Positions 13,801-26,374 are shown, counted from the first letter of the stretch. The stretch is DNA of 60,015 bases from Tubiluchus corallicola (GCA_030141605.1 JAQGDQ010000231.1:232501-292515); one strand, 5' to 3'. Notes: generated by a model not told the origin, from the letters alone. Program-made: numbers and translations.

Positions 13801-14400
13801 GGCTCCATTTCAACGCAGTAACACTACAAGAACAGATTACGCATTTATTTGCTTGTTTATTTCAGCATATAAACGACCAATATGGAGCAAATACTCTAAA
13901 ACACAAAACTATTAGCACTCTTTGCAGACTGAAATATTTAAAAACACCGGGCTGCTTTAGCGTAACCTGATGTAAAGTTGATTATGGTTACATAGAACAT
14001 AAAGTTACTCCACAGTATATCGCAGAAAAAGTTTGTTCGGTGATATTTTCAATGCAGCCAGAATGCTTAAATTTTAAGTTTTCTTCGTGACTGAAAGTTG
14101 TGCTTGTTCGAGGCTTAAGTGACATGATTAAATGCCTTTTGTAATAACACAGGATTTTCAACATTCCTGATGTAGGAGCACGCAGCAGTCATACAATATA
14201 ATATTTCGCTAGCACACCAGTCCCACCGGGTATAATATCAACACGAATCACCGTGCGGTTTACTTCTTGTAACAGCTGCCGTCTCTCGTATTACTTTAAT
14301 ATCGTTGTCATAATTATATCAGTTTATTTTTCAAATATGAAACTATGCTCAACATTGTTAGTGAACGTATGCTGCGGATTGCAGAGCCTCCTGTAGTGAT
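10850..14400. other. No gene recognised
   Basis: AT-rich sequence. A weak tRNA-like B box (AGTTCGAATC, about 13549) follows a weak A-box-like GCCAAGCGGG (about 13493), but the arms do not pair well, so no tRNA is called. Confidence 0.5.
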
Positions 14401-14414
14401 AAACAAGAAACCAT

Positions 14415-14790
14415 CTTTCTCTCTTTCTCTCTCTCGCATGCTCTCTTTCTCTCTTTCTCCATCTCTCTCTCTCTCTCTCTCTCCCTCTTTTCTCTTTCTC
14501 CCTCTTCACTCTCCTCTCTCTCTCTTTCCCTCTTTTCTCTTTGATCTCTCTCTTTTTCTCTCTTTCTCTCTTTCTCCCTCAGTCTCTCTCTCTCGTTCTC
14601 TCCCTCTCTTTCTCCCTCCGCACTTTCCCCTTTCCGTCTTCCTTCTCTCTCTCTCTCTCTCTCTCTGTCTCATTCTCTCTCTCTCTCTCTCTTTTGCCCC
14701 ACATACTTATCCGAATTTTCTCTCCATATTTTTCTTACTTTCATTTCTCGAGCCTCTTTCTCTTTTCTGTCCCTAATATTCCCTCAGTGT
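14415..14790. repeat. Polypyrimidine CT-rich tract
   Basis: About 375 bp dominated by CTCT and CTTT runs on the plus strand, including pure (CT)n at about 14466-14482 and 14646-14666. Leu/Ser/Phe-rich plus frames here are artefacts. Confidence 0.9.
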
Positions 14791-15704
14791 CTGTGCACTA
14801 ATCTCCCTCCTGCATACCTGTATGCTTTTAGTCTCAATCTTGACTCTCATCTCTTTAATTATATGGAAACATTATCCTTTCTCTTTTGTTCTCCACTCAT
14901 TAAGCAAAGTAGCGTGGCTTCGCAGTCACTCGCTCATTTATTATCGAGTTTTCTAAACAGTGTCGTCAAGTTCAGTAATTTATTTCGGCGATTTAGCCAG
15001 GCGGCTCGTTATTAAATTTTCACGCTTGAAGGCAAACGTGATTTTTGACTTTCCCGCTTCTCCATTGCTCGCAATCTTGACATCCTTCCTTTGAGCAGTT
15101 GATAAGAGGTGGCAATAAAATTTAAATGCAATGAGCGGATTAGAAAGTAGCAGCATGGAGGCTACTGAATGACTGCAAGTTAATGATTATCCTTTTTAAT
15201 AGATAGGACTTACTTTTTTGCGTTTTACCTTGTACGAAAAATTTGTTATTTCCAGTACAGATCAGTAGCCATAGCTTGACAAAGCTTGTAAAATTTCACT
15301 TTTTGTTAGAACTTTGTAATAGATGTGACGAGCTGATTAGTCAGATGTTTGTTGATGCTGAATATCTTGTAAACCAATAAAATGATTTTGTTGTTCCGCA
15401 AATTTTAAAATTAAAGCTGGCACTCGTAAACTATGTTATATTGTCCATGCCGGCAGTGGCTGTTTAATTTTAACTGTTTGTCGTATTAATTGTTGTAAAT
15501 TATGTAAGCCAAGGGTTGTTATAATTGGCACGAGTATAATCTCTCTTTTTTAAATCTTAGCCAGAAAACCTAGTCAGTTGTCCCGCTACTCCCTTACAGC
15601 TTTGCTAGATGATGAATTTTTTGGGTTGGCCCTATACAACGCGTCGCGCGTGCCACTTCTTACATTGCCTTGGTGACAAATCCACATCTCATTTAGTCTC
15701 TATA
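14791..15704. other. No gene recognised
   Basis: AT-rich sequence without recognisable coding or RNA features. Confidence 0.45.
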
Positions 15705-15705
15705 A

Positions 15706-16708
15706 GGCCTGTGTCACGCAAAAAAGCTGTAAGGAGCAAGCTACAAGGCGTCTTCGATCTCCCTTTAAAGGCGCAAGTCGTAATCCGCAGTATAATCCGC
15801 TCTGTCTAACTAGCAAGCCTTTTTTGCCACAATCTGTTTTTTGCCAGGAGACACGAAACTACTATATTTTAGTATACTAATAGTTACCATATTTATAGCT
15901 TAATTTAATGTATCTATTTATAGCAAGATAGTCCTTAGTAACTAGATAGTAGGCTGAAACCACACACAATCACAAACCACACAATCTACAAACAGAATAA
16001 AACAATACTTGCTCGATCATATTAAAAAAAGCCTCGCTGTAAGCTTAGAAATTTATGGGAAGTTTGTTTCATGTTCACATACAGACGACTAGATAATGCG
16101 TTAATATGATAGAACGGTTTATTGTCAAATATTTGTATTAGTTTCAAATTTTATTGACGGTTGTTTAAGTGATATTACTCATTAGTCACTACAGAATAAC
16201 AGATTTCTTTTTACGGAACAACAGATTTGTCAATCACATGCATTGTATAATACGACTGGTATGCGGCCTCCTGCATGTAGTATACGTCTCTTACGTCTGT
16301 TGTTAATAATATATCATTCGTAAAAATGTGTAGTAAATATATGTGACATCAAACTTTTTAATGTTTGTGTTACGTCGGTATTATGAATTTTCATGATAAA
16401 ATGAACTGTGTATAAAAAAAACTTAATTACACTAATTGTCACGTAAGCGACAAGCAAAAAAGCCTACGGCAAATAAAATTAATGGCCAAATTCATTTCAC
16501 GATAAGGCGCCTTATGCCCAAAACGGCTAGTAAGGAGTGTACCGCTGATTGTGGCAAAGGCAAGCCGCGATGGGCAGTAAATGGCAAATGGATCATCTGT
16601 GTGACAGGGCCCAATAAACAGAGCATATTAATTTTTTACAAGGCGCCCTTTTCTCCTCGCGGCTTACGCCTTACGGTTTACGTCCAGCTCTGTGTGAGAC
16701 GGGCCTAA
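15706..16708. mobile_element. Possible DNA transposon remnant with related inverted ends
   Basis: The left end AGGCCTGTGTCACGC (about 15706) resembles the reverse complement of the right end, CTGTGTGAGACGGGCCT (about 16691-16707). A second, similar right-type end, CTGTGTGACAGGGCCC, lies at about 16597-16612. G/C-richer internal blocks near both ends share GTAAGGCG and GGCGCCTT motifs, also partly inverted, in contrast to the AT-rich middle. There is no transposase and no clear target duplication. It may be one decayed element or two nested ones. Confidence 0.35.
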
Positions 16709-16719
16709 ATAGGCGCAGC

Positions 16720-17330
16720 AATATCATGCATGTATTATATTACATATCTTTCCTGGTCTCAAATTGCATTATCATAATTACGCTTACGCACTGTCACAGT
16801 TTTATTAATGATCAAAATAAAGTCTTGAACTGATCAATTGAGCAACATACGACCGAGTAAGTACATTCTCCATCAACCCTTTATTGTCAGAAATAGGATG
16901 TTAGTAGTCATTCATTTCCCACAATACCCTGTATCGATTTTCGGAATGATGTATGGTTTAGCGAAGCCGACGAGTAGGAAAGATTTAATAAAGGCAATGA
17001 AGAATTAATCGACTCCGACAAGAAGTTTGTTGCTGTAGCGAGTAGCCAAGTTCAATAATAATAACATGAAAGCGAAAAGCGCGAAAATACTCGGCCATTA
17101 AGTTAAAGAGATTACACACAATGACTTTTAAACAGAAAGGGGAGGGACTGATAAATGAAAGAAAGGATTTGGCGGGCCAAAAGGGGAAACCATCAGAAAG
17201 TTTTCACGGAGAGTTTTTAACAGAAAAAGGCTAAAAATCATAGCTAGAACATGAGGCTAAGAAATATGTTAGAATGAAACAAAAAACTTGAAAGAGGTGC
17301 ATTTTGAAGACAGAACTAATAGGGAGAAAA
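16720..17330. other. No gene recognised
   Basis: AT-rich sequence. It becomes purine-rich from about 17330. Confidence 0.5.
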
Positions 17331-17645
17331 TGGAGTGAGGAAGTAAAGGAGTTTGAAAGAAAAAGAGAAAGTGAAAGAGAACGGGAAAAGAAGAAAGAGA
17401 AATAGGAAAAGGTGAGATATAAAAAGAGCAGGACAGAAAATGAAAAAGAAAGGTATTAAAATGTAAAGAATTATGAAATGTAAAGGAAAGAGAGAGAGGG
17501 AAGAGAAGAGAAGGAAGAGAGACAGCTAGAAATAGAAGGGAGACGTGAAAAAAGAAGAATGAGATGAAAATGGAAAGAGTGCTTGTGTGTGTGTGTGCGC
17601 GCGCGTGCGCACGTGCGTGCGTGCGTGTGTGTGTGTGTGTGTGTG
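17331..17645. repeat. Purine-rich tract followed by a 62-bp alternating TG/CG run
   Basis: Bases 17331-17570 are GA-rich. Bases 17584-17645 then alternate purine and pyrimidine without a break (GT, CG, GC, AC steps), including a CG-rich core at about 17597-17620. Such runs are classic Z-DNA-prone sequence. His/Thr/Arg-rich minus frames are artefacts. Confidence 0.92.
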
Positions 17646-17993
17646 AGAACAGAAGCAAGCTAAACTGTGTCTGATGTATGAACCGAGTATTAATGTATGC
17701 TCTAGTGGCAAAACGTCAAATCGGTTTTGTCTTTCAGACACACCTTGAGCGATTTTCTCACATTCCTTCCCAGCACCTGAGGCATTTCCTGCGTTAATTA
17801 ACCTGCTCAAAGTGGAAGGAAGCCATGCAGTTTGCGCACACCACCAATATAGAAGCAGTGACGCGTTCAACACAATGGGTTGCTAATGAGTTTGGCTCGT
17901 TGCAGCTGCGCCTACAGTCAGAATCTGCATGCAGCAACAAACAACCGTCACACGTAAATACAGTGGTGGTGAAAAATAACATTCAGAAAATGT

Positions 17994-18203
17994 ATAAAAC
18001 AGGACCCAATCTTAAACTGTAAGCCAAAATAATCTACTCTTTAAAATATTGAAATGTGACACTATTTTTCCAGAATGCCTTACGTGAAAGAATTATTACC
18101 GCACAAACGCAATTTCGCGTTCGCACCACTAGCTCTTTGCTGTTACATGCATTTCGCCGTTCTCTAGTTAGACGGGCACTAGCGCCTGCATTTCCAAAAC
18201 GCA
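17994..18203. mobile_element. TTAA-type MITE, copy B (3' truncated)
   Basis: About 210 bp align with the left third of copy A and copy D (ACCCAATCTTAAACTG, then GAATTATTACC, then the TTAGACGGGCACTA region). The similarity stops at about 18203, where a tRNA-like segment begins. The left TTAA is not preserved. Confidence 0.75.
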
Positions 18204-18205
18204 GG

Positions 18206-18300
18206 TCGCGTTTTATGACCAGCTCGCGGGATCGAACTTACGACCTCCTATACGGAAAGCAGACACTTTATCTTTCATACGATATCGTCTGTTATATATC
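18206..18300 (-). repeat. Degenerate tRNA-like segment (possible SINE head or tRNA pseudogene)
   Basis: Read on the minus strand, AAGTTCGATCCCGCG gives a good pol III B-box core (GTTCGATCC). Upstream AGTGTCTGCTTTCCG looks like the D/anticodon junction of a tRNA. The T stem and anticodon stem no longer pair, so this is not a functional tRNA. It abuts the break point of MITE copy B. Confidence 0.35.
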
Positions 18301-19145
18301 CAGGGGTAAGATCAACATTCGACAAATTCACCCGCACCCTCTAAAACTCTCAGATGCCGTCTGTGTCGCTGAATATTTCATACATTCATCAATGTCACCA
18401 CCACAGGCTTAAATTCTCCGATATGAGTAATTAACAATAAACGAACGTATTCACCACACAAAACACTTTGAAATATAACTTTTGCAGGCATTATGACATT
18501 TCCTAGATTTAAATTGTATATAAAATGCAAATCATTATATAAAATGCCTAGGAAAACAACAAAACAATTGACAAATCTGACAGAAATAAAATAAATCTGT
18601 TTTATTTCTACATTAACTAAAATTCAGTAACTAGGAAAGTGTATCCAAAATCTAAGAATTACATACTTTGTATGTAAACCTAAACAAACTTTTGCATTAA
18701 TATCTACGAAAAGTGGTTTGTTTTGGGCTCCATAAAATGAATTGGCATTCTACCGAATGCCCCTTTTCCCACTTTGCTTGCAACATATACAAAAAAGTGC
18801 TTGAATTACATATTAATGTTAAAGCGATATTATAGGTCTTGCGCAAAAATGACTTAACAAATATATTGGCAGCTCTTAATTTTCATAATATTTCAACTCT
18901 CCTTGGCGCAGTTGTCATCATTTTTACCAATATAGTAACGGCGAATACACATAATATCTTATTACAAAATGTAACGAAAAGAAATCGCAAACAAAAAATG
19001 CCGGTTTTTTCATTACATCTGATGCTGAGTCCCGCAGGGAGAGTTGACATTATTATGAATAAAATTTTAGCAGCTTTTAAGTCACTTCTGTAGTCATTTC
19101 CTTGAATTGTGTTAACTTTTACGTACCCAAAATTTTCTTTACGTG
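18301..19145 (+). other. No exon recognised (probable GPCR intron)
   Basis: AT-rich sequence upstream of the GPCR exon. I looked for a TM1-TM2 exon ending in phase 1 and did not find a convincing one here. Confidence 0.4.
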
Positions 19146-19480
19146 CTTCCGGGCCAGGTTAGTAAAGGGTAACTAAACTGGAGTGGAACAGCTGAATATA
19201 ACTAAAATCTAAATAATTTAGCTCATTTAGTTGTTTATATTTATTCATTCTTTCGTTTTGTTGTTGTTGTTTATTATTTGTTTATTTGTGTTTGTGTAAG
19301 TTTTTTCGCTGCTAATCGAGCCAAGTTATTGAAGAGTAACTCGAGTGGGATGGGAACAATAACTGAATTTCGCTAACATCCAATTAATTTAACTTATTCA
19401 TTAGTTTATTCATTTTTTATTGTTATTGTTGTTTGTTCGTTTGGTTACTTACTTATTCGTTTGAATATTGTTTATTTACT
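19146..19480. repeat. Diverged direct duplication in the last GPCR intron
   Basis: Two diverged copies of about 150 bp, about 165 bp apart. Copy 1 starts near CCAGGTTAGTAAAGGGTAAC (about 19154) and copy 2 near CCAAGTTATTGAAGAGTAAC (about 19321). Each runs into a T-rich TTGTTGTTGTTTATT-type stretch. The second copy ends about 150 bp upstream of the splice acceptor. Confidence 0.65.
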
Positions 19481-19637
19481 TATTTACTTAAAAACATGTA
19501 TTTACGTCCTGTTTATTTCGTCATTTGCCATCACTTTACTTGTTCATGTCGTCACTGTTGCTGATATTTTTAAATGATTACCGATGTAAATTTTAATGTA
19601 GTGAATGTGCCTCTAAACGTTTTTTGTCTTCTTACAG

Positions 19638-20467
19638 GTGTATCTGTTGCCTCTAGCATCTATTCTCTGACTGCTCTAAGTCTAGATAGGTACCTAGCCG
19701 TCAAGCATCCAGCGCTGTTCCGAAGAGTTAGCAACCCCAGCAATGGTGTCAAACTGCTCGGACTCATTTGGTTAACGTCCATGATATTCATGATGCCTCT
19801 CCTCTACATCCGTCGTGTCTTCTCTGATGACATCGAAGAGTTTCACATCGTCATCTCTTTCTGCATCGAAACGTGGTCAACCAATGGAATACAAAATGCC
19901 TTTGCTATTTTTATGCTTGTCATGGTGTACACCATCCCCTGTTCTGTTGTCATTTATTGCCACTACGTAGTGTGTCGTACTCTCAGAACGGAGATGATCA
20001 GGGAAGACTCGGACTGCAATGGCACTGGTCATAAAGTGAGTCGACGTAGCATTGCTCGCATGTTAATAGCTCTAGTGACATGCTTCGTGTTGTGTTGGCT
20101 TCCGTATAATATCACCTCGCTTTGGTTTGACTTGCAAGCTAACGTTCACGCCAGCAATGTCTTACCATTTACTTTGCTGCTTGCTCATGCCAACAGTGCG
20201 GTGAATCCGATTATATTTTGGTTGCTCAACAATCACTTCCGTAGCGGCATGAACCGCGTCATTAGTTGTAGATGGTCCACTCGGTATCTGGTTAAGAAGC
20301 GAAACACAAATCCTCAGATTGTCATCCATCAAGCACCGGCCTGTCAACCAATGTGTGAAGGAGGCGATGAGTCCAGTTCTTACGGTTATGGCAATCGAAG
20401 TTATGACACAAATTGTGCAGCCTGTCGACATGCTAAGAACAAACAGAACGCAGGGGCGCGTGTATGA
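19638..20467 (+). CDS. Class A (rhodopsin-family) peptide-receptor-like GPCR, last coding exon (TM3 to C-terminus)
   Basis: Seven-transmembrane G-protein-coupled receptor, plasma membrane, ligand unknown. The frame is open further upstream, but the exon should start at 19638, after a good acceptor (TTTTTTGTCTTCTTACAG). The intron interrupts a Gly codon after its first base (phase 1), just before VSVASS in TM3, the position and phase I know from CCK-receptor-like peptide GPCRs. About 275 residues follow: TM3 with the DRYLAV motif and KHP in loop 2; TM4; loop 2 with a CIETW signature (the C.E.W of beta-group peptide receptors, Cys for the disulfide); TM5 with a Pro; a basic loop 3; TM6 with CWLPYN; TM7 with NSAVNPIIF. 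An amphipathic helix 8 (NNHFRSGMNRV) and a C-tail with a possible palmitoylation Cys come next, ending at TGA 20465-20467. NPIIF replaces the usual NPxxY. TM1-TM2 must lie in one or more upstream exons not found. Class A identity is firm; subfamily is not. Confidence 0.9.
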
Positions 20468-21460
20468 CCAGAACATGTTCAATTCGCGTTCTTATTAGCT
20501 ACAATCACTGTGATTTTGACATACATATTAAGTTTGTTCATTTGGCCTGTTTGAATGTAATTATACGCATTAATCGAGTTCCACTTTATACTTATAAAAA
20601 TAGATCGTTTTAACAAATCAAAATTGTATCTCAAAGTATGAGAATCCTGTCTATGTTTTGGGCATGTTTCCAACACAAGGTCTGTTCTGAACTGAATCAA
20701 TCCACATTTGAGCATGCATTTTGCTTTTAAGTATTTTTCATTAACTCAGTCTGCCTAATCTAACCAAGCACAATTCATCCAAGTGTTCTATTCTTATGGA
20801 TCCGAATCTGGTCAGGCCTTGCATGTATAATCCTAGATGCTTTGACCAGCTACCTCACAACCAGTTACCAAAAAGAATAGTTTTTTCAGTTCACTCGCAA
20901 AACTGCATGTTTTGAAGAATGCAAATTGAATCATCACTCGTAAGCCCTGTCTTAGTCCTGAATGTTGTAATATGTGCGTTCAAGCAAGCATTGCATGTAG
21001 CCTTGTGTAGTGGAATCAATCTTAAATATTTGTCTAGTTTTCTGAGCAGAGTCAACTATTAACTGGCTTCTCGTAATCACAGCTTATACCGTAAGCAGTA
21101 TGTAACTTACACTGAAATGTCTGTCGTTATATTTGCCCTGAGTAATTCCATAATTTACTCTTTGAGTACTGGCACAATTGCGCATGTACTCCATATTAGA
21201 CACTTGTAATCAGTCAAAACTTCGTCTCGTATAAAGAGTTTTGGATGAAGGGCTTTTATTTTACTGGATGTTCATTCCAATACCGCGATGATGCCAAAAA
21301 ATTACGGACAAATTAAAATAATTTCAAAGATTTCAATTTACACAAAAGAGAAGAGATTTCATAAAATTTCATATTAGTGAAACAACCGATTTATAGCTTA
21401 CTATTTTTTGTGGTCTTACCGAATAATGATAGATAACAAATAAACACAATGAAATTCAAG
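20468..21460 (+). other. Probable GPCR 3' UTR with candidate poly(A) signal
   Basis: AT-rich non-coding sequence after the stop. The first clear AATAAA on the plus strand that I noted is at 21439-21444, which would give a 3' UTR of about 1 kb. This is inferred from a hexamer only. Confidence 0.3.
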
Positions 21461-24400
21461 AAGATTTTGCTTTCGCAATATTAATTAAAATAGATTCAAT
21501 ACCGACTACATACGTTATAAAACTGCTAAATTTAAACTTCCGATTTTGATTTTTTTGTATTAGAGTACACATACAGGAATTTTGTAAATAATTAAAGTAT
21601 TATTTTATTTAAAGATTGGGTATGGACATATGGTTTGCTTATTATCATTATTAAACTGTTTAAATCTATTAATACGTTTATCGAGCTCCTATATTTTTAT
21701 AGTTATTATTATTATTGTGAATTTTGTCTTTGAGTTGCTCATGTTTGATGAAATATAAATTTAGATTTTTGTCTCAGTTTTGTTTTTGAAACTTTCGAAC
21801 TCTTACGCGAACTGCGAGGGTACAAAACTTTACACAGTCTTATGATGAGCGAAACAATTAAATTCCTTGTCAAATTTAACTGCATTATTTTGGCGTCATT
21901 TTGTACTAAATTAAAGGACAAAAAAGCACTTTTCAGTAAACAAAGTTTAAAAAACTCGTTTTGAAATTTCATGTCGCTTACATGTTGTCTTGTTGAATAA
22001 TGGAGCTTGCGTTAGCAGCAACGCAGTATAAAACTCAGTGTTAAGCCCAGCCATTTTAACGGTAAGTGGTTTGAAACAAGTTCAGATTAGCATTGCGTAA
22101 AGTTTGAACAAATAATCAAAGCATTCGTAATCCGCTCTTCGCTAAGTAAAAGTATAAATTAGATCTATACTGATCTAATAATAATTGATCAAGAATAAGA
22201 TCAATAGTGTTTTTTGCTGAACCAGTGGACTGTGGTGCACTTTGGGATGATGTTACAGGGACGTTTTATTAGCTAGCTCGAAAATTTTTAAATTGTTAAG
22301 AATGTTCTTGTCTATTTATATATGCCTTTCAAGCAGGTAAGCATAACGCTAAGTAATTTAACCTTGTAAGGAAAGTTTTTTTCTTAAAAGGCATACTTAA
22401 AAATTCCCTTTTCTTCCCCTTTAAAGTCTCGACATGCTATTAGTTTTCCCTAGAAACTGGCATAAAATTCGATACTATTGTTAATTTATGTAATAATGGG
22501 AATAAAATGACACACACTATCGTATCCATTGCAATTTCGCTCGCAGACATGCTTCTAGATTTACTCTGTTTAAGTAAAACAAAATTGGAATATTATATAA
22601 TTGGCTAATCTGTTATCGAATGACTCATATAGACGTAGCTAATCACATATTTAGTCTTTGTCGGAAGTGGTGCTGACAAACTACTGGCGTAGCAGTGTCT
22701 GGCTTCGTATTGGATTAACTGCTTAGTTTACCTGTCTTAAAAACAAATTTCTTTTATTTTTGAATTCCGTCTCGTTAATGTCTGTAACAGACGTAATAAA
22801 AATAATAAAACAGCAAACCTTTTCGTGTAAACTTGATTTGCAAGAGATACCTAGTTTCATTGTATCCGATGACAAAATAAACGATTTCCGGTTTTTCTGA
22901 CAAATCTTGTTAATCTTGCAAAGAAAATCAGACTCACTAACTATCTGGCCTGAGAATATTAACTTTATTTCTTGCGTGTGACAAGTGTGACTACAAGGCT
23001 TGTAAAAGCAGGGAAGTGGGGCAGGAAAAAGGAGAATAAAACTAGAAGGTTATTGCATCTTAACAAAAAAGTGCCCGGCCCACCAGTTTTATCCTCTCGA
23101 GAGAAACGCAAACTTATTTGCTATTCCCCGGACGGTGGAGGGGGGTGTTAACTATAGTGTGCTGACAGCCTGAAACGCTTGTTTCAACAATTTGGATCAA
23201 GTTAAACTAATTTAAACAAGCGACGAACACATATGTGGGACCGGGATCTGACAAGTATGAAAGATTGATAACAAACGAACCACGTGCCTTAACGATATTC
23301 GAGTGTAGAGTTTGTGTATGTATTGTAGCTTATTCAGTAACTAAATCATTTAAAATAACACACATTTAAAATATTAGTAAAAGGGTGAACTAATGTTTAA
23401 AAATAGTGTACAGTGATGTCAAATAAAAATAAATAAATATAGTACATTAACAAAATCACTCCTATATCATACTATGCAAATACCTATCCGAAGAAGTAAA
23501 ATATTTCGTAATTCTTTAATCAAACTTACTAAATAGAGCTGTTAGAGTTTACGACACCATTACAATAATTATAATAGGATATTCTCAGATAATGGGAAAA
23601 ATGGGCAGAAGACAGATCAATGCATATATGGGTGTACAACTTTCTATATTGTTGTAGTGTGTATACGAAGAAGACCAAGAACAAGAGATTAAAATATGGG
23701 CATAAGTATTACAAAGATTTTACATTATGATTTTGCAATTATTATATGAGATGATTGTATTAAAGAATTACATTAGTAACGGATGAATACGTTTGCCTAC
23801 TACATTATAACAGTTAACAGCCTAGCTAATAATACATGATATGATTAGAAATGTATACAAGCTAGATTTCATACTATGTAATCATAGTTTTATAAGGAAG
23901 TTACGGGATATCGTTGATAATAAGTCTCCGGGAGATGACATTCATTGTCCAGATTGCTGACAAAATAAATAGTGATCACAAGAAGTCGATTTGGTATTAA
24001 TAGGTTTAATTGCCGATTGCTGATTAGAGTAAATAGACAGAACGCGAAATATTACGACTTATTGTTCACGATGCGAAGCGTGTTCACTTGTTCACATATT
24101 ATCCTGTTTGCGACGGCGGATCCAAGTAACCAGATTTATTACAAAATAGACACGGTGCATCGAGATTCGCCATATCGGCGCATTTCTCGACAACTGTATC
24201 TTGAAATTACTGTGCTGTAAAGATGTACGGTTATATTTTAATTATTTACTTATGCCATTTATTCGTATTCATGAGGTGCAAACAACACAAAAAATAACAA
24301 TAAATGCTTGAAAAAGAGAAAAATGAGACAAATTACAGCATAGTTTAAGCTGTACAATGTGCATGGTGAATGTTAACTGGAAAAAAGGAAAAGGAAAAAT

Positions 24401-26370
24401 CATTATGAACTAAAGACATAGCCAGATAATTAAAAATTTCAACTAACTGGATCTTCTGAAAAAAATACTTGGCCTCTACAGCACATTTCTTTTATAAAGG
24501 TAATAAGTGTGCAATAAGCTTTAATTGGAATAAATCAATAGTAAACTGTTCTTGAAAGCAAATCAAAGACAGTACTACTTGTGCTATCGTTAGGCTATTC
24601 TATAGTCAAAAGAATTGACTATCGTTAAACAAAATTAATAGTCTCTCAGCCTACTTAAAGCTAATAAACTACTGAAATTGTCTTAGAAGAAATCTTTTGT
24701 ATGTGCTTCTAAGAGACATTATCAAGCAATCAATTTCAAAATCATACAAGTGCAACCTCGGAATTGAAGGCTTCATTGAAGTTCAGACAATGAAAACAAT
24801 GAAATATGACATACCTTCCGTTTACAAGGCTAAAATCAACTACGAATTGTAACGAATGTTCTGAAGGTCTATCTATGATAATGTCTTAAATTTCTTGACA
24901 TAAGGTCTGGTGGACTTACTAATGGTGCACTGAAGAATAAGGACTTTTCTTACTTAATGTACTTTGACTTTGTATAAGCATTTACAAGGTTATAAACATG
25001 AAAGTATTAATATATGGTTACTAGATAGAGTGGGCCTACTGTCGCTTTTGGTTGGTTTACGAATAGGTATACCGACTCATTCATTAACTGACTCAGATTC
25101 TGGTTTCTTTGATTTGCACACAGGATAGTTGATTGTAAAGATTCATTCCTAGCTTGTTAGGTATATGAAACTGTGCATTGGTTGTGATATTGGTAAAGAG
25201 ATTAATGAATTTTAGTTAAGAAACTAGTTGGTGTTTTCCTTCAGCATAACACCATTGATAAGTAGTTCACATACATACTTTTCCGAGTGATTCAAAATAC
25301 TCAAGACTCTCTCACCCTATCTCGTTCTCTCTCTCCCCTGCCCTCTCCTTCCCTTTCTCGCTCTGGTTCGGTTTTCTTTTTCTCTCAATCTCTCGGCAGC
25401 CTACTCTTCATAATTTTCCCATTTGCTCAATAACAGTAAATCTACGATAATAGCTGCCTTCACGTCTTTTCAAATCACTAGGGAGTTATGGTCAAGCCTA
25501 AAATAACTCAGGCGTTGCAGTACAACAGAAAAATATCAAAACTTGCACGTTAGCAACAGAAATGCTACAAATAACTAATGTAAAAGTGCTAAAAAAAACT
25601 TGTCAAACAATAGTCTTTAGTTTCCGTATTATGTAAAGCCACGTGGGCAAAAGCTTCACAGGGGTTATTCTTGCACAAGTATTTTGCATCTTATGGCCGC
25701 ATGCACACAGACTGAATGCAATACGCTATTATAGCTGTCACTTCGAGTAAATGCAATCATTTTGTGTTTGACACTTAAATTTTCATCCATGGGCCTGCGT
25801 GTGACAGGTAAACCGAAAAATCTCTACATGTCCTTTACGGTTTTTATTAAATGGACAGTGGTAAGTAATATATGGATGATGTAGCATTAAGATAAGCATC
25901 ACTATCTCATATTAACTTCACAATGAACTAACTTATCTACGTGAACTTGATACTCGTAAGATCTCTTCACAAGCTCCAAAAACAACCTGCATTTATATTC
26001 ACTCGCTTAGTGGTGACAAATAAAAGCAACATCCAGCTTTTACTTGATGCTTAAAACAGCCTGCGGAGTCAGTCCGGTGCTGCTTATATCTCAAGTTCGA
26101 AGTTAATGTGTATTTCCGACGAGACGATAATTCTTATTTACCCCTGGCATGTAAAGTAATGTTGATGACTGGTAAATAATCACTCGGCATCAGAGACACC
26201 AAAGGATACATAGCTTGTCAGCAGTCGGGCTTGCCATGCTAACTAGGCAGTTAACATGAAAAAGCAACTATATTGGACATAATTCCACATTAGGATCCAC
26301 TCTAACATTCACAGGTCTTAAGGTCACCGAGTTCGCGGTTGTCAGCCTTAGTTATTAATCAATACCATTT
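21461..26370. other. Convergent intergenic space, no gene recognised
   Basis: Nearly 5 kb of AT-rich DNA between the GPCR and metaxin 3' ends. It contains a CT-rich patch at about 25303-25390. A short sequence at 23350-23408, with the hairpin AATATTAGT and ACTAATGTT, recurs at 27287-27345. No convincing exon was found; short frames such as the one at 23972-24220 show no domain. Confidence 0.5.
23350..23408. repeat. Short dispersed palindromic repeat, copy 1
   Basis: It matches 27287-27345 closely: AAAATAACACA, ATATTAGTAAAA, GTGAACTAAT. Both copies can form a hairpin of about 9 bp (AATATTAGT with ACTAATATT) around a loop of about 10 nt. Confidence 0.6.
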
Positions 26371-26374
26371 AGGT

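Noticed and set aside
20162-20482. Minus-strand frame opposite the GPCR exon
   Set aside because: Antisense shadow of a clearly coding exon.
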